DNA of 64,000 bases from Sinomonas albida (GCF_004919045.1 NZ_SWDW01000001.1:1-64000); one strand, 5' to 3'; positions 8,649 through 18,124 are shown, numbered from the stretch's first letter. Numbers and translations are program-made. Notes: generated by a model from the sequence alone, not told the origin.

Positions 8649-8861
8649 TTTCGCCCTACCTCGCATTCCCATGGGATCATGTCCACCCTACCCGGGGGCG
8701 GGGTGCGGCAATCGTCACAACCGGGTCATGGAACCGTTCGGAATAGCCGCTCGTTGCGGCCTGTGGAGACCCTGACAGGGACAGCCATGCCTGCTGGCAT
8801 ACACTGGCCCCGTCGCCGACCCGAAGCGCATCCCCGCGCCCGCGAAATGACACGAGGAACG

Positions 8862-9764
8862 ATGAGCCCCTCCAACCAACCACGCCCCACGAAAGCGGAG
8901 CGCACCGCAGCTGCCCGCGAGAAGGCCCGCCAGATCCGCGAGGCCCAGCTCAAGAAGGAGAAGCGGAACAAGCTGCTCCTGCGGTGGGGCGTCGTCGTGG
9001 CGCTTGTCGCCGTGATCGCCGTCGTGGCGCTCGTGATCACGACCAGCATGCAGAGCAACGCGCCCATCGCGGACAGCGGGCCGAGCCCGGCCAACATGAA
9101 CACCAACGGCGGGATCACCCTCGGCAAGGGCACAGCGGTCACCGCGCAGCCGGCGTCGAACGTCAATGTGGCGAGCGTTCCCACGCCCAGCACCCAGCCC
9201 TCCCAGGGCCAGGCCACCGCGGCGCCGGGCATCGATCCGGCACCGAAGGGGCAGCCGGCCAAGGTCGTGGTGTACGTGGACTTCATCTGCCCGATCTGCC
9301 ACCAGTTCGAGCAGACGTACGGCCAGAAGCTGACCGATCTGCGCAACGCCGGTCAGATCACGCTGGAGTACCGGCCCATCGCGTTCCTCGACCGGAACTC
9401 GACGACCAACTACTCCTCGCGCGCGGCGGCCGCCGCGGCGTGCGTGGCTAACTCCAACCCGGACAAGTACGCGGACTTCTTCTCGAAGCTGTACGACCAG
9501 CAGCCCGCCGAGGGCTCGGCCGGCCTCTCGGACCAGCAGCTCAAGGAGATCGCCTCGGGTCTCGGGGCCGATATCTCGAAGTGCGTGGACGACAAGACGT
9601 ACAGACCGTGGGTCAAATACACCACGCAGCTCGCCACGGCGAGCGGCGTGAGCGGCACGCCGACGGCGATCGTGGACGGCAAGCAGTGGGGGATCGGAGA
9701 CTCGCAGAGCCAGGGGTTCGACGCGTTCCTCCAGGCTGACCTGGACGCGCGCGCCAAGCCCTGA
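8862..9764 (+). CDS. Membrane-anchored DsbA/thioredoxin-fold thiol protein
   Basis: A 300-residue protein with a charged cytoplasmic N-terminus (residues 1-40, rich in K/R/E), one membrane segment (WGVVVALVAVIAVVALVIT, about 42-61), a Pro/Ala/Gln-rich linker and an extracytoplasmic thioredoxin-like domain with the catalytic pair in DFICPICHQFE. A cis-Pro loop (SGTPTAIVDG) is present. It probably handles disulfides of exported proteins or receives electrons from a DsbD-like partner. ATG at 8862 follows GAGGA; an ATG at 8847 is less likely. Confidence 0.88.
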   Translation: MSPSNQPRPTKAERTAAAREKARQIREAQLKKEKRNKLLLRWGVVVALVAVIAVVALVITTSMQSNAPIADSGPSPANMNTNGGITLGKGTAVTAQPASNVNVASVPTPSTQPSQGQATAAPGIDPAPKGQPAKVVVYVDFICPICHQFEQTYGQKLTDLRNAGQITLEYRPIAFLDRNSTTNYSSRAAAAAACVANSNPDKYADFFSKLYDQQPAEGSAGLSDQQLKEIASGLGADISKCVDDKTYRPWVKYTTQLATASGVSGTPTAIVDGKQWGIGDSQSQGFDAFLQADLDARAKP

Positions 9765-9786
9765 CGCCCTCGCCTCCCGCATACGG

Positions 9787-9829
9787 CGGACGACGGCGGC
9801 CCAGCTCCCCTTGGTGGGGGCCGGGCCGC
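9787..9829 (+). terminator. Terminator with GGACGACGGC element, copy 2
   Basis: CGGACGACGGCGG at 9787-9799 runs into the stem GCGGCCCAGCTCCCC / TGGGGGCCGGGCCGC (9796-9829), followed by TTCGTTTCT. It ends the DsbA-like gene. The motif stands on the 5' side of the hairpin. Confidence 0.75.
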
Positions 9830-10007
9830 TTCGTTTCTGGTGGCGCGATCGGGAAGTCCCCCTGTTGCGGCAGGAGTCACCTTCGGGGGAACTTCCTCTG
9901 CGAGAACGGGACTTCGTTCGCCCGCGGATCCGGCTGGCGACCCGTTTTCGGGCCCGCGGCCACCAAGCGCTACGCTTGGATGGTGCGCCCGCAGGCTCGG
10001 GCGCCGC

Positions 10008-10081
10008 GCCCCCTTAGCTCAGTTGGCCAGAGCATCTGTCTTGTAAACAGAGGGTCGCCGGTTCGAATCCGGCAGGGGGCT
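10008..10081 (+). tRNA. tRNA-Thr (anticodon TGT)
   Basis: A 74-base cloverleaf. GCCCCCT pairs with AGGGGGC, the D-arm has AGCTCAGTTGG, the anticodon stem-loop is CTGTC-TTGTAAA-CAG with anticodon TGT, and the T-arm is GCCGG-TTCGAAT-CCGGC. CCA is not encoded. No copy of its 3' end was noticed elsewhere in the window, so I see no sign of an island inserted here. Confidence 0.95.
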
Positions 10082-10111
10082 CTGCAGAGCCGCGGGAACT
10101 CGAGGGTTCCC
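10079..10111 (+). terminator. Hairpins after tRNA-Thr
   Basis: GGCTCTGCAGAGCC is a perfect 14-base palindrome at the tRNA end, followed by GGGAAC...GTTCCC. Together they probably stop the tRNA transcript and the convergent glcD-like transcript. Confidence 0.55.
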
Positions 10112-10118
10112 TGGCTTC

Positions 10119-11507
10119 CTAGATGGCCTTTGCGGGGTTCAGGATGCCGGAGGGGTCCAGGGCGGCTTTGATGGCCTGCTGGACGGCGCGGGAGGTCTCG
10201 CCGAGTTCTTCGCCGACCCATTCGCGCTTGAGCAGTCCCACGCCGTGCTCACCCGTAAGCGTGCCGCCGAGGCGCTGGGCGAGGTGGAACATGTCCCCGA
10301 GCGCAGCTTTGGCGGGTCGGTCAGTGATCGACTCGTGGGGTTCGACGACGATCATAGGGTGCAGGTTGCCATCGGCGGCGTGGGCGACGCTGAAGATCCG
10401 CACGCCCGTTTGGGCCGAGATGTCCTCGAGGCCGGCGAAGGCCTCGGCGAGGCGGTTCCGCGGGACGGCGATGTCGCCGATCGAGACGCGGCCGAGCCTT
10501 TCGAGGGCGGGGATCGCGTCGCGGCGGGCCTTGACCAGCGCTTCGGCCTCTTCCGCGCTCGCTGCCCGGTGGGTGGACGTGGCGTAGGGGCTGATGGCTC
10601 GGGCGATCTCGTCGAGCTCGAGGTGGGCTCCGTAGCCGTCGGTCTGCGCGAGGAGGAAGGCGCCGCCGAGTTCGCGGTGGCAGGTGCCCTCGGCCTCGTC
10701 GACCGCCTCGAGGGTGGGGCCGTCCATGAGCTCCAGGATCGAGGGCTGGATGCGTGCGGCAGTGATCGCTGAGGCCGCACGGCCCGCCGTTTCGATGTCA
10801 GGGAAGTAGGCCGCGACGGTCTCGGTCCGGACGGGGCGGGGGCGCAGCCGCAGCGTCGCTTCGACCACGACACCGAGGGTGCCCTCGGAACCGATGAAGA
10901 GGGCGTTGAGGTCGTAGCCGGTGACTCCCTTGATGGTCGCCCGGCCGGTGCGCAGGATGCGCCCATCCGCGAGGACGACGCGGAGCCCGAGCACCGATTC
11001 CCTGGTGACCCCGTACTTCGCACACCACATGCCTCCGGCGTTGGTGGCGATGTTGCCCCCGATTGAGCAGATCGCCGTGCTGGCCGGGTCGGGGGCGTAG
11101 AAGAGCCCGTACTCGGCGGCGGCGGCGTTGACTTCGGCATTGAGCACGCCGGGTTCGACGACGGCGGTCATCTCGACTGGGTCGATGGCCAGAATGCGGT
11201 TCATGCCGGAGAGGTCCACCACGACCTCGCCGGCGTGCGCGCTGGCGCCCCCAGCCAAGCCGGTTCCCGCGCCGCGGGGGACCACGGGGATGGCGTGGGC
11301 GTGGGCAAGACGGAGTGCCTCAACGACGTCATCGACGCTGCGGGCACGGATAACGCCGTCGGGAAGGGTAGGCGGGATGTAGCCGGACCGGTCGGTGGCA
11401 GCGGCTGCGCGTGCGTCGGCATCGGAGGTGTAACGCGGGTGGCCCGCGAGACTTGTCGCAGCGCCGGCGGTGACGCCGGGAGTGTCAGAGGGGGTCTTGA
11501 TCGGCAT
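10119..11507 (-). CDS. glcD: GlcD-type FAD-linked 2-hydroxy-acid oxidase
   Basis: A 462-residue flavoprotein of the GlcD/D-lactate dehydrogenase family. The FAD_binding_4 domain has VPRGAGTGLAGGASA and SIGGNIATNAGGMWCAKYG, and the C-terminal oxidase domain has HAADGNLHPMIV and GTLTGEHGVGLLKREW. It oxidises glycolate or a related 2-hydroxy acid to the 2-oxo acid. The E. coli enzyme needs GlcE and GlcF as well; neither is encoded next to it, so D-lactate or another hydroxy acid is possible. The ATG at 11507 follows AAAGG. It lies downstream of the permease, 53 bases away, in one likely operon. Confidence 0.88.
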   Translation of the reverse strand: MPIKTPSDTPGVTAGAATSLAGHPRYTSDADARAAAATDRSGYIPPTLPDGVIRARSVDDVVEALRLAHAHAIPVVPRGAGTGLAGGASAHAGEVVVDLSGMNRILAIDPVEMTAVVEPGVLNAEVNAAAAEYGLFYAPDPASTAICSIGGNIATNAGGMWCAKYGVTRESVLGLRVVLADGRILRTGRATIKGVTGYDLNALFIGSEGTLGVVVEATLRLRPRPVRTETVAAYFPDIETAGRAASAITAARIQPSILELMDGPTLEAVDEAEGTCHRELGGAFLLAQTDGYGAHLELDEIARAISPYATSTHRAASAEEAEALVKARRDAIPALERLGRVSIGDIAVPRNRLAEAFAGLEDISAQTGVRIFSVAHAADGNLHPMIVVEPHESITDRPAKAALGDMFHLAQRLGGTLTGEHGVGLLKREWVGEELGETSRAVQQAIKAALDPSGILNPAKAI

Positions 11508-11560
11508 AGCGGAGCCTTTCGGGCTTTCGTTTCGAGGGTCGAGTGAGTTGGTCGCGGTGG

Positions 11561-13315
11561 TCACGGCACCATCCAGGCAAGGACCGAGGTCTGCAGGAGG
11601 ACGAGCCCGGTCAGCACCACGAGGAGGGCGACGCTCCAGCCGAGGAGCCGCCGGAACAGCGTGCTTTCCAGCCCGTCGATTCCGACGGCGGCTGCAGCAA
11701 CGGCCAGGTTCTGGAGTGAGAGCATCTTGCCGAGGACGCCGGCAGAGGAGTTTGTCGCGGCCATGAGCACCGGAGAGAGGCCCGCGTGGGAGGCCGCGGT
11801 CACTTGGAGCTGACCGAAGAGCGAATTCGACGACGTGTCCGAGCCTGTGAGCGCGACGCCGATCCAGCCAAGGACGGGTGAAAGAAGGGCGAAGATCCCG
11901 CCTGCCGAGGCGAGCGCCACACCGAGCGTACCCGTCTCGCCCGAGAGGTTCATGACGAACGAGAGTGCCAGGACGGAGCACACGGTCAGGATCGTCCACC
12001 GGAGCATCGTCAGGGTCTGGCCATAGATTCTGACGCCGGACCGGAAGGGGATCCGGTAGAGGGCAAGCGTGATGAGCCCGGAGATGAGGAGGAGCGTCCC
12101 AGTTGCCTTGAGATGGTCGAAGCGCATGATCTGCGAGGACACAGGCTTGCCGTTCGCGCCGACGACGTCCAGCCACGGCCAGCGGAATGAGAACCCGCCG
12201 GCGTCAGTCAGCCAGGCCTTGATGCCCGGAATCTGGGAGAAGGAGAAGACCGCGATGATCACGAGGTAAGGTGCGATCGCCATCCAGATCTCCCGAGGCG
12301 ATGGGCGCTCGGGGATGTCGACTTCCCCGTCCGCTGCTGCGTTCGATCTCGTCGGACCTCCTATACCGGTGGCCCTCCCGCCGTCGGCCGCTGCGCCAAC
12401 TCGAGGGCTGCGCGCGCCGATGTCCGCACTGCCGTGCGCAATCACCTCAGCCTCGCGGACGACGGCGGATTCGTCCTCGGCGTTCGACGTCGCGGCGGCA
12501 GGCGTCCACACCCGCAGCAGAAGGAGGACGGCGGCGATGGCCACAATGCTCGCGAGGACGTCCGTGAGCTCAACGGTGAAGAAGTTCGACGTGAGGAACT
12601 GGACGATGGCGAACACTGTGCCGCCGACGAGGGCCGCGGGCCATGTCTGGCGGACGCCACGCCTGCCGTCGACGATGAACACCAGCAGGAGCGGAACGAT
12701 GAGGGCAAGGAAGGGAGTCTGGCGCCCCGCCATGGCCGAAACGGTTGCGAGGGGGATGCCCGTGACGCCGCTGAGGGCGATGACCGGCGATCCCATGGCC
12801 CCGAATGCGACCGGGGCTGTGTTGGCCAGAAGCGAGACCGCGGCGGACTTGAGCGGCTTCATGCCCGCGGCCATCAGCATGGCCGAGGTAATCGCGACGG
12901 GCGCACCGAACCCGGCGAGGGCTTCGAGTAGCGCGCCAAAGCAGAAGGCGATCAGGATCGCCAGGATGCGGTGGTCGTTCGAGATCGAGCGGATCGTCGC
13001 GCCGAGCACCTCGAACCAGCGGGTCTCCGTGGTCAGCCGGTATACCCACAGGGCGTTGATGAGGATCCACAGGATCGGGAAGAACCCGTAGAACGCCCCT
13101 TCGGCGGTCGCACTGAGGGTCTGGTCCAGCGGCATCCGCCACACCGTGGCAGCCAGGACGATCGAAAGGATGAGGCTCGCGACGGCGGCCTTCCACGCTT
13201 TGGTGCGGAAGACGCCGAGCATGATGAACAGCAGGATGAGGGGCAGGGCCGCGAGCAGGGCAGCGAGGGCGAGTGAGCCGCCCAGAGGGTCGACGAGCTG
13301 GTGGAACGTGGGCAC
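11561..13315 (-). CDS. L-lactate/glycolate permease, LctP family
   Basis: A 584-residue membrane transporter with about 12-13 hydrophobic segments. The family block ALLEALAGFGAPVAITSAML (residues about 130-150), the conserved GSDTSSNSLFGQLQ and the MAATNSSAGVLGKM segment mark LctP/LldP/GlcA. It has a long Ala/Gly-rich hydrophilic loop around residues 280-340 that is not usual. It imports lactate or glycolate with protons; with glcB and glcG next door glycolate is the better guess. The start is GTG with AAAGGAG six bases upstream. It is transcribed divergently from glcB. Confidence 0.9.
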   Translation of the reverse strand: MPTFHQLVDPLGGSLALAALLAALPLILLFIMLGVFRTKAWKAAVASLILSIVLAATVWRMPLDQTLSATAEGAFYGFFPILWILINALWVYRLTTETRWFEVLGATIRSISNDHRILAILIAFCFGALLEALAGFGAPVAITSAMLMAAGMKPLKSAAVSLLANTAPVAFGAMGSPVIALSGVTGIPLATVSAMAGRQTPFLALIVPLLLVFIVDGRRGVRQTWPAALVGGTVFAIVQFLTSNFFTVELTDVLASIVAIAAVLLLLRVWTPAAATSNAEDESAVVREAEVIAHGSADIGARSPRVGAAADGGRATGIGGPTRSNAAADGEVDIPERPSPREIWMAIAPYLVIIAVFSFSQIPGIKAWLTDAGGFSFRWPWLDVVGANGKPVSSQIMRFDHLKATGTLLLISGLITLALYRIPFRSGVRIYGQTLTMLRWTILTVCSVLALSFVMNLSGETGTLGVALASAGGIFALLSPVLGWIGVALTGSDTSSNSLFGQLQVTAASHAGLSPVLMAATNSSAGVLGKMLSLQNLAVAAAAVGIDGLESTLFRRLLGWSVALLVVLTGLVLLQTSVLAWMVP

Positions 13316-13419
13316 AGAGACTCCTTTGTCTGTGTTCTTGCGACCGTTGAGGAAGGCCGCTTTCAGAAAGGCGGAACGGCCGCGCAGCCGAGTCTAGGTG
13401 TGCGATAGGTCACCGTCAA

Positions 13420-13480
13420 TGGTCAGTCCACAGTGGTCAGTCCACATCTGGGACTGACACGAGAGGGTGGTCAGTCCACA
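13420..13480. promoter_or_regulatory. Operator cluster between permease and glcB
   Basis: TGGTCAGTCCACA occurs exactly at 13420, 13434 and 13468, and an inverted partial copy (TGGGACTGACA) lies at 13449-13459. The last direct copy ends two bases before the -35 box of glcB. The core resembles the TGG-N5-CCA shape used by GntR/FadR-type regulators, so the GntR protein at 16254-16958 is the natural candidate. Confidence 0.8.
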
Positions 13481-13482
13481 CG

Positions 13483-13512
13483 TTGACAGACTCAGACGGT
13501 CCCGACTAGGTT
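13483..13512 (+). promoter_or_regulatory. glcB promoter
   Basis: TTGACA (13483-13488) and TAGGTT (13507-13512) are 18 bases apart, directly right of the operator cluster, and about 55 bases ahead of the glcB start. A further operator-like TTGTCAGTCG lies just downstream. Confidence 0.65.
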
Positions 13513-13566
13513 CTTGTCAGTCGAAATGGCTTTTTTGCATTGCGGAAATAAGGAGAGTGCAGACCT

Positions 13567-15756
13567 ATGCCAGAACGGGTCGAGACGAACGGGCTCAGCG
13601 TAGCCGGAGAGCTCTATGCCTTCGTCCGTGATGAGGCGCTTCCAGGCACGGGCATCCGGGAGGAGGACTTCTGGGTCCGTGCTGGACGGCTCCTCGAGGA
13701 GTTCACCCCACAGGTGCGCGAGTTGCTGGACGTGCGGGACCGGCTGCAGGAACAGATCGACGAGTTCCACCGCTCCGCCGGCGGCGGCGAGACGGACCCG
13801 GAGGCGTACGGGGCATTCCTGCGCTCGATCGGCTACCTCGTGGACGAGCCCGGGGATTTCCAGATCACGACCGATCGCGTCGACGCTGAGATCGCCACCG
13901 TCTCCGGCCCGCAGCTGGTCGTGCCGCTGCTGAACGCCCGCTTTGCGGCGAACGCGGCCAACGCACGCTGGGGCTCGCTCTATGACGCGCTCTACGGCAC
14001 GGACGTCATCGACGAGGGGGAGGGGCGCGAGCGCGCTGGCGCCTACAACCCCGTCCGGGGTGCTGCCGTCGTCGCCCGGGGACGGCAGTTCCTCGACGAG
14101 CACACGCCTCTCGCCGGCGCCTCGCACACGGAGGTCACCGCCTACCGCATTGCCGAGGGCGCGCTCGTCGCCGAGACGGAGGCCGGGCCCGTCGGGCTCG
14201 CCGAGGCCGCCCAATTCGCGGGCTACCGCGGATCCCCCACGCAGCCCGAGGCCGTGCTGCTCGTGCACCACGGCCTCCACATTGAGATCCAGATCGACCG
14301 CGGCCACCCGATCGGCTCCGGCGACGCGGCCGGGGTGAAGGACATCGTCCTCGAATCCGCGGTCACGACCATCATGGACCTCGAGGACTCGGTCGCCGCA
14401 GTCGATGCCGAGGACAAGGTGGTCGGCTACCGCAACTGGCTCCAGCTCATGCAGGGCACGCTGACCGCCGAGGTCGAGAAGGGCGGACGCACCCAGACCC
14501 GGCGGCTGAACTCCGACCGGGTCTACGCCGCCCCCGACGGCTCCGAGCTGACACTGCCGGGCCGCTCGCTGCTGCTCATCCGCCAGGTGGGCCACCTCAT
14601 GACCAGCGACGCCGTCCTCGACGCGGCCGGGAACCCAGTGCCGGAGGAGATCCTCGACGCACTGTTCACCGGCCTCGGCTCCGTGCACGACCTGCGCGGG
14701 CCCTCCGCCGGCGGGAACTCGCGGACCGGCTCGGTGTACATCGTCAAGCCTAAGATGCACGGACCACGCGAGGTGGCCGTGGCCTGCGCGCTGCTCGCCG
14801 GCGTGGAGTCGGTGCTCGGCCTGGAGCCGCTCACCCTCAAGATCGGGATCATGGACGAGGAGCGCCGCACCTCGGCGAACCTCAAGGCGTGCATCTGGGA
14901 GGCCCGAGACCGGGTGGTCTTCATCAACACCGGCTTCCTGGATCGCACCGGGGACGAGATCCACACGTCGATGCTCGCCGGCCCCATGGTCCGCAAGGAG
15001 GACATGCGCTCCACCAGCTGGATCAAAGCGTATGAGGACGCCAACGTCGACATCGGGCTCGAGTGCGGGTTCCGCGGCCGCGCCCAGATCGGCAAGGGCA
15101 TGTGGGCCGCCCCGGACAACCTGGCAGAGATGCTCGACCAGAAGATCGCGCACCCGCTCGCCGGAGCGAACTGCGCCTGGGTCCCCTCACCCACAGCGGC
15201 CACCCTGCACGCCATCCACTACCACCAGATAGATGTGGACGCCCAGCAGGCCAAGCTCGCCGGCGGGGCACGGCGCTCCACACTCCAGCAGCTGCTCACC
15301 ATCCCGACCGGCGACCCTTCCGCGTGGGACGCCGAAGCCCGGCGCAACGAGCTGGACAACAACATCCAGAGCACCCTCGGCTACGTGGTGCGCTGGGTCA
15401 ACGCCGGCGTCGGCTGCTCCAAGGTCCCCGACATCCACGGCACGCCGCTGATGGAGGACCGCGCCACCTGCCGCATCAGCTCCCAGCACATCTCCAACTG
15501 GCTCCTGCACGGCGTCATCACCGAAGAGCAGGTGGAGGAGTCGCTGCGGCGCATGGCCGCCGTCGTCGACGAGCAAAACGCCAACGACCCGGACTACATG
15601 CCCATGTCTCCGGCCTTCAACACCGAGGCCTTCCTGGCCGCCCGGGAGCTCGTGCTCGAGGGCGCCCACCAGCCCTCGGGGTACACCGAGCCCATCCTGC
15701 ACCGGCGCCGCGAAGCCCAGAAGCACAGCGACGACCTCGCAAGGAGCGCATCATGA
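13567..15756 (+). CDS. glcB: Malate synthase G
   Basis: A 729-residue malate synthase G, which condenses glyoxylate with acetyl-CoA to malate. Family marks: [73 protein letters not shown] (the catalytic Asp region), the [19 protein letters not shown] block and [15 protein letters not shown]. Length is normal. AAGGAGAG stands ten bases before the ATG. It consumes the glyoxylate made by the oxidase; glcG overlaps its stop by four bases, and the operator-rich promoter precedes it. Confidence 0.96.
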   Translation: MPERVETNGLSVAGELYAFVRDEALPGTGIREEDFWVRAGRLLEEFTPQVRELLDVRDRLQEQIDEFHRSAGGGETDPEAYGAFLRSIGYLVDEPGDFQITTDRVDAEIATVSGPQLVVPLLNARFAANAANARWGSLYDALYGTDVIDEGEGRERAGAYNPVRGAAVVARGRQFLDEHTPLAGASHTEVTAYRIAEGALVAETEAGPVGLAEAAQFAGYRGSPTQPEAVLLVHHGLHIEIQIDRGHPIGSGDAAGVKDIVLESAVTTIMDLEDSVAAVDAEDKVVGYRNWLQLMQGTLTAEVEKGGRTQTRRLNSDRVYAAPDGSELTLPGRSLLLIRQVGHLMTSDAVLDAAGNPVPEEILDALFTGLGSVHDLRGPSAGGNSRTGSVYIVKPKMHGPREVAVACALLAGVESVLGLEPLTLKIGIMDEERRTSANLKACIWEARDRVVFINTGFLDRTGDEIHTSMLAGPMVRKEDMRSTSWIKAYEDANVDIGLECGFRGRAQIGKGMWAAPDNLAEMLDQKIAHPLAGANCAWVPSPTAATLHAIHYHQIDVDAQQAKLAGGARRSTLQQLLTIPTGDPSAWDAEARRNELDNNIQSTLGYVVRWVNAGVGCSKVPDIHGTPLMEDRATCRISSQHISNWLLHGVITEEQVEESLRRMAAVVDEQNANDPDYMPMSPAFNTEAFLAARELVLEGAHQPSGYTEPILHRRREAQKHSDDLARSAS

Positions 15757-16181
15757 GCATGAGCCTCGCCACCGCCCAGTCCATCGTCGCCGAGGCCCTC
15801 GCAGCAGGCCAACAGCACGGTTTCAAGCCCCTGACCGTTGTGGTGCTCGACGCCGGCGGCCACATTGTTGCCGTAGCACGGCAGGACGGCGCCTCGAACA
15901 ACCGCTTCGAGATCGCCCATGGCAAGGCATACGGCGCCCTCGCCCTCGGCATGGGCTCGCGAGCCCTTATGGAGCGCGCCGAACAGCAGGCCTACTTCAT
16001 CACCGCAGCGGCGGCAGCCCTCGGCGGCCGCCTGATCCCAGTCCCCGGCGGCGTCCTCGTCCGCGCGGACGACGGTACGGTGCAAGGAGCCGTGGGCATC
16101 AGCGGGGACAGCTCGGACAACGACGAGACCGCAGCGTCCAAGGCCATCCAAGCCGCCGGCCTCACGGCGCAAATCGCCTAG
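15753..16181 (+). CDS. glcG: GlcG/HbpS-type heme-binding-like protein
   Basis: A 142-residue GlcG/HbpS protein (DUF336). It shows [32 protein letters not shown] and [25 protein letters not shown], in the family order. The role of GlcG in glycolate use is unclear; HbpS relatives bind heme. The ATG overlaps the glcB stop (ATGA) and AAGGAG precedes it, so the two are coupled. A strong terminator follows. Confidence 0.92.
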   Translation: MSMSLATAQSIVAEALAAGQQHGFKPLTVVVLDAGGHIVAVARQDGASNNRFEIAHGKAYGALALGMGSRALMERAEQQAYFITAAAAALGGRLIPVPGGVLVRADDGTVQGAVGISGDSSDNDETAASKAIQAAGLTAQIA

Positions 16182-16202
16182 CCCCACCGGGGAAGGGCAG
16201 CT

Positions 16203-16247
16203 CTGCCCCCGTTCCTCGAAGACCGCGCCTTCGAGGAACGGGGGCAG
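16203..16247. terminator. Bidirectional terminator between glcG and gntR
   Basis: CTGCCCCCGTTCCTCGAA and TTCGAGGAACGGGGGCAG pair over 18 bases around a nine-base loop. The hairpin lies between convergent genes, 21 bases after the glcG stop. Confidence 0.85.
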
Positions 16248-16253
16248 GCGCGT

Positions 16254-16958
16254 TCACGTGGCTTGGCCGTAGAACCACTCGATGTGCTCGCGGACAAGAA
16301 GGGCTGCCTTGGCCCCGTCGCGTGCCTCGACGGCCTCGAAAATGCCATGGTGGTGCTCGCGGAGGACGTGCACCATTTCCTCCCATGTGCCGCGCCGGGT
16401 CACTGCGTCGTTGATGTAGTCGCGGATTGCCTCGCGCATCGACTCCATCATGGTGCTTACGACGACGTTGCCAGCCAGAGTGCTCAGAGCAACATGGAAC
16501 TGGGCGTCCAGGAGAGTGAAGATCTGCGAAGGCATGGTCTCGTCGTCCATTGCCTCAAGCAAGCGCCGCGCATCATCGAGCTGCTCAAGCGTCCACGGCG
16601 CAGCAGCAGCGTGTTCGAGTGCCCACGTTTCCGTCATGATCCTGGCTTCGACGACGTCCTTGAGCGGGAGCTGGTGGCTTGCGACGTGCATGCGTAGCGC
16701 TACGCCGAGCGCCGAGGACGGGTCAGAAACGACGATGGTGCCTGAATGCGGCCCCGATCCGGTCGCTGCGCGCACCACGCCCATCACCTCAAGAGATCGG
16801 ATGGCGTTCCGGACAGAGGCCCTAGAGATTCCGAACTGCTCGGCGAGGGACCGTTCGCCAGGGAGCCTGTCACCCAGCTTGATGGCGCCAGAGCGGAGGC
16901 TATCCTCGATGTGGCGCAGCACCGCATCGTGTGCACGGCCGGCGGTCAGTTCACCCAT
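16254..16958 (-). CDS. GntR/FadR-family regulator
   Basis: A 234-residue regulator. The winged helix-turn-helix spans about residues 10-70 (KLGDRLPGERSLAEQFGISR, then RNAIRSLEVMGVV), and the C-terminal all-helical FCD domain contains LDAQFHVALSTLAG and REHHHGIFEAVEARDGAKA, with the usual metal-site His residues. I take ATG 16958; a GTG at 17048 in the same frame overlaps the DUF4241 stop and would add 30 residues without family resemblance. Its place next to the glycolate genes and an operator-like site over its own start suggest it controls the locus and itself. Confidence 0.9.
   Translation of the reverse strand: MGELTAGRAHDAVLRHIEDSLRSGAIKLGDRLPGERSLAEQFGISRASVRNAIRSLEVMGVVRAATGSGPHSGTIVVSDPSSALGVALRMHVASHQLPLKDVVEARIMTETWALEHAAAAPWTLEQLDDARRLLEAMDDETMPSQIFTLLDAQFHVALSTLAGNVVVSTMMESMREAIRDYINDAVTRRGTWEEMVHVLREHHHGIFEAVEARDGAKAALLVREHIEWFYGQAT
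16944..16955. promoter_or_regulatory. Operator-like site at the gntR start
   Basis: GGTCAGTTCACC differs by one base in its first eleven from the glycolate operator GGTCAGTCCAC. It lies immediately inside the gntR start codon, which suggests autoregulation. Confidence 0.4.
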
Positions 16959-17044
16959 GCATCCATCTTGCCGCAGGCGGATCCGGTTGTGGCCCACCGC
17001 CTCGACCGCGAGAGTACCGCAGCCGGGACGGTGCCGGATCGCCG

Positions 17045-18124
17045 TCACAGGTGCGTGAGCACTCCATCGTCGTCTTGGTCGGCAAGGATCATGAAATCAA
17101 CGACGAGCTGCGCAACGCTGCCCTGCGCATCCACGCCCCAGTAGACGGGGTAGCCGCCGTCGCCGTATCCGGAATCGAAGGCGAGCCCCACGTCTGCGCC
17201 ACCAAGCGGGATCTCGGCGGCCGCCGGTCGTGACGCCTCGGTGAACCGTTCGTAGGCTGCCACCTTCTCCCGCCGCGTCATGGCCGCATACGCGACGTAG
17301 TCCACGATGCAGACGGTTCCCGTGTCGACGCCGATCACGTGGCCGCCTCTGGGGTCGGCTGCCGGGTGCCACGAAACCGGCGGCATTTCGCTGAAGCGCA
17401 CCCGTACGGCGGCGTTGCGCCCAAATCCGAGGACCCGTTCCACGGGGTAGGCGCCCGGGGCGACAGTGCGCGTGAGCGGTCGGGCGTCATCGTTCTCATA
17501 TCCGAAGTCACGAACTGACAGCGCACCGGTGCTGGTGACGAGCGTCCCGATGGGGGAGACCTGCGTCCGGGTGGGCTCGGCACCGTCATCGCGGCGGACC
17601 TCGCGTTCTGTGAAGTTGCGCGCCTCGTCCAACAAGGCCTCTTCTCGCGGCATCTCGGTGAACGGCGCATCCGCGGAACACGCAAGCAGATGGTCCTCGA
17701 TTGTCGCGCGATCGACGAACGGCTGCGTCGGCTCACCGTAGTGCGTGGCAATGGAGGAGATCTTCCAGTCCGCATCCTGCGCATGCAGCGTGTACTCGTT
17801 GAAACTCGTAGGGGGTGGGGTGCAGCGGGTCAGCACGTAGGCGACCCCACCCTGCACCTCGGACCGGACGAGTTCCTCCGCTTCAGCCCCGTGTTTAGCG
17901 GGCTGACTGAAGGACTGCGAGAAGTTGACTCCGGACGAGTCGGTGAAGTGGTTCTGCTTCGTCTGGGCCATCAATTCGCCCCAGAGTTTGAACGGGTTGC
18001 TCAGGCGATCGGTGCGGCGCTTCTCGAATGCGGGCGCGGCAATCCTCCACTGCGCTTCGAACTCTGCCATGAACGCCTTCACCCGCTCTTCAGCGGCATG
18101 CCCGGGCCTGGTTGTGTCCGTCAT
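17045..18124 (-). CDS. DUF4241 protein with N-terminal NTF2-like domain
   Basis: A 359-residue protein. Residues about 15-140 look like an NTF2-type fold (WRIAAPAFEKRRTDRLSNPF, EYTLHAQDADWKISSIATHYGEP), and the C-terminal half is DUF4241, with YPVERVLGFGRNAAVRVRFSE, GVDTGTVCIVDYVA and GYGDGGYPVYWGVDAQG. DUF4241 function is not established. The minus strand shows TAGCTT seven bases before the ATG, so it may be leaderless. Its stop overlaps an in-frame GTG ahead of gntR. GC looks lower than in neighbouring core genes. Confidence 0.75.
   Translation of the reverse strand: MTDTTRPGHAAEERVKAFMAEFEAQWRIAAPAFEKRRTDRLSNPFKLWGELMAQTKQNHFTDSSGVNFSQSFSQPAKHGAEAEELVRSEVQGGVAYVLTRCTPPPTSFNEYTLHAQDADWKISSIATHYGEPTQPFVDRATIEDHLLACSADAPFTEMPREEALLDEARNFTEREVRRDDGAEPTRTQVSPIGTLVTSTGALSVRDFGYENDDARPLTRTVAPGAYPVERVLGFGRNAAVRVRFSEMPPVSWHPAADPRGGHVIGVDTGTVCIVDYVAYAAMTRREKVAAYERFTEASRPAAAEIPLGGADVGLAFDSGYGDGGYPVYWGVDAQGSVAQLVVDFMILADQDDDGVLTHL

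Noticed and set aside
13492-15153. A 553-residue minus-strand frame
   Set aside because: It lies antisense to malate synthase G, which has unmistakable family motifs; in GC-rich DNA such shadows are common.
10008-16247. A genomic island inserted at tRNA-Thr
   Set aside because: I saw no integrase and no repeat of the tRNA 3' end downstream, so the tRNA is probably just a neighbour.
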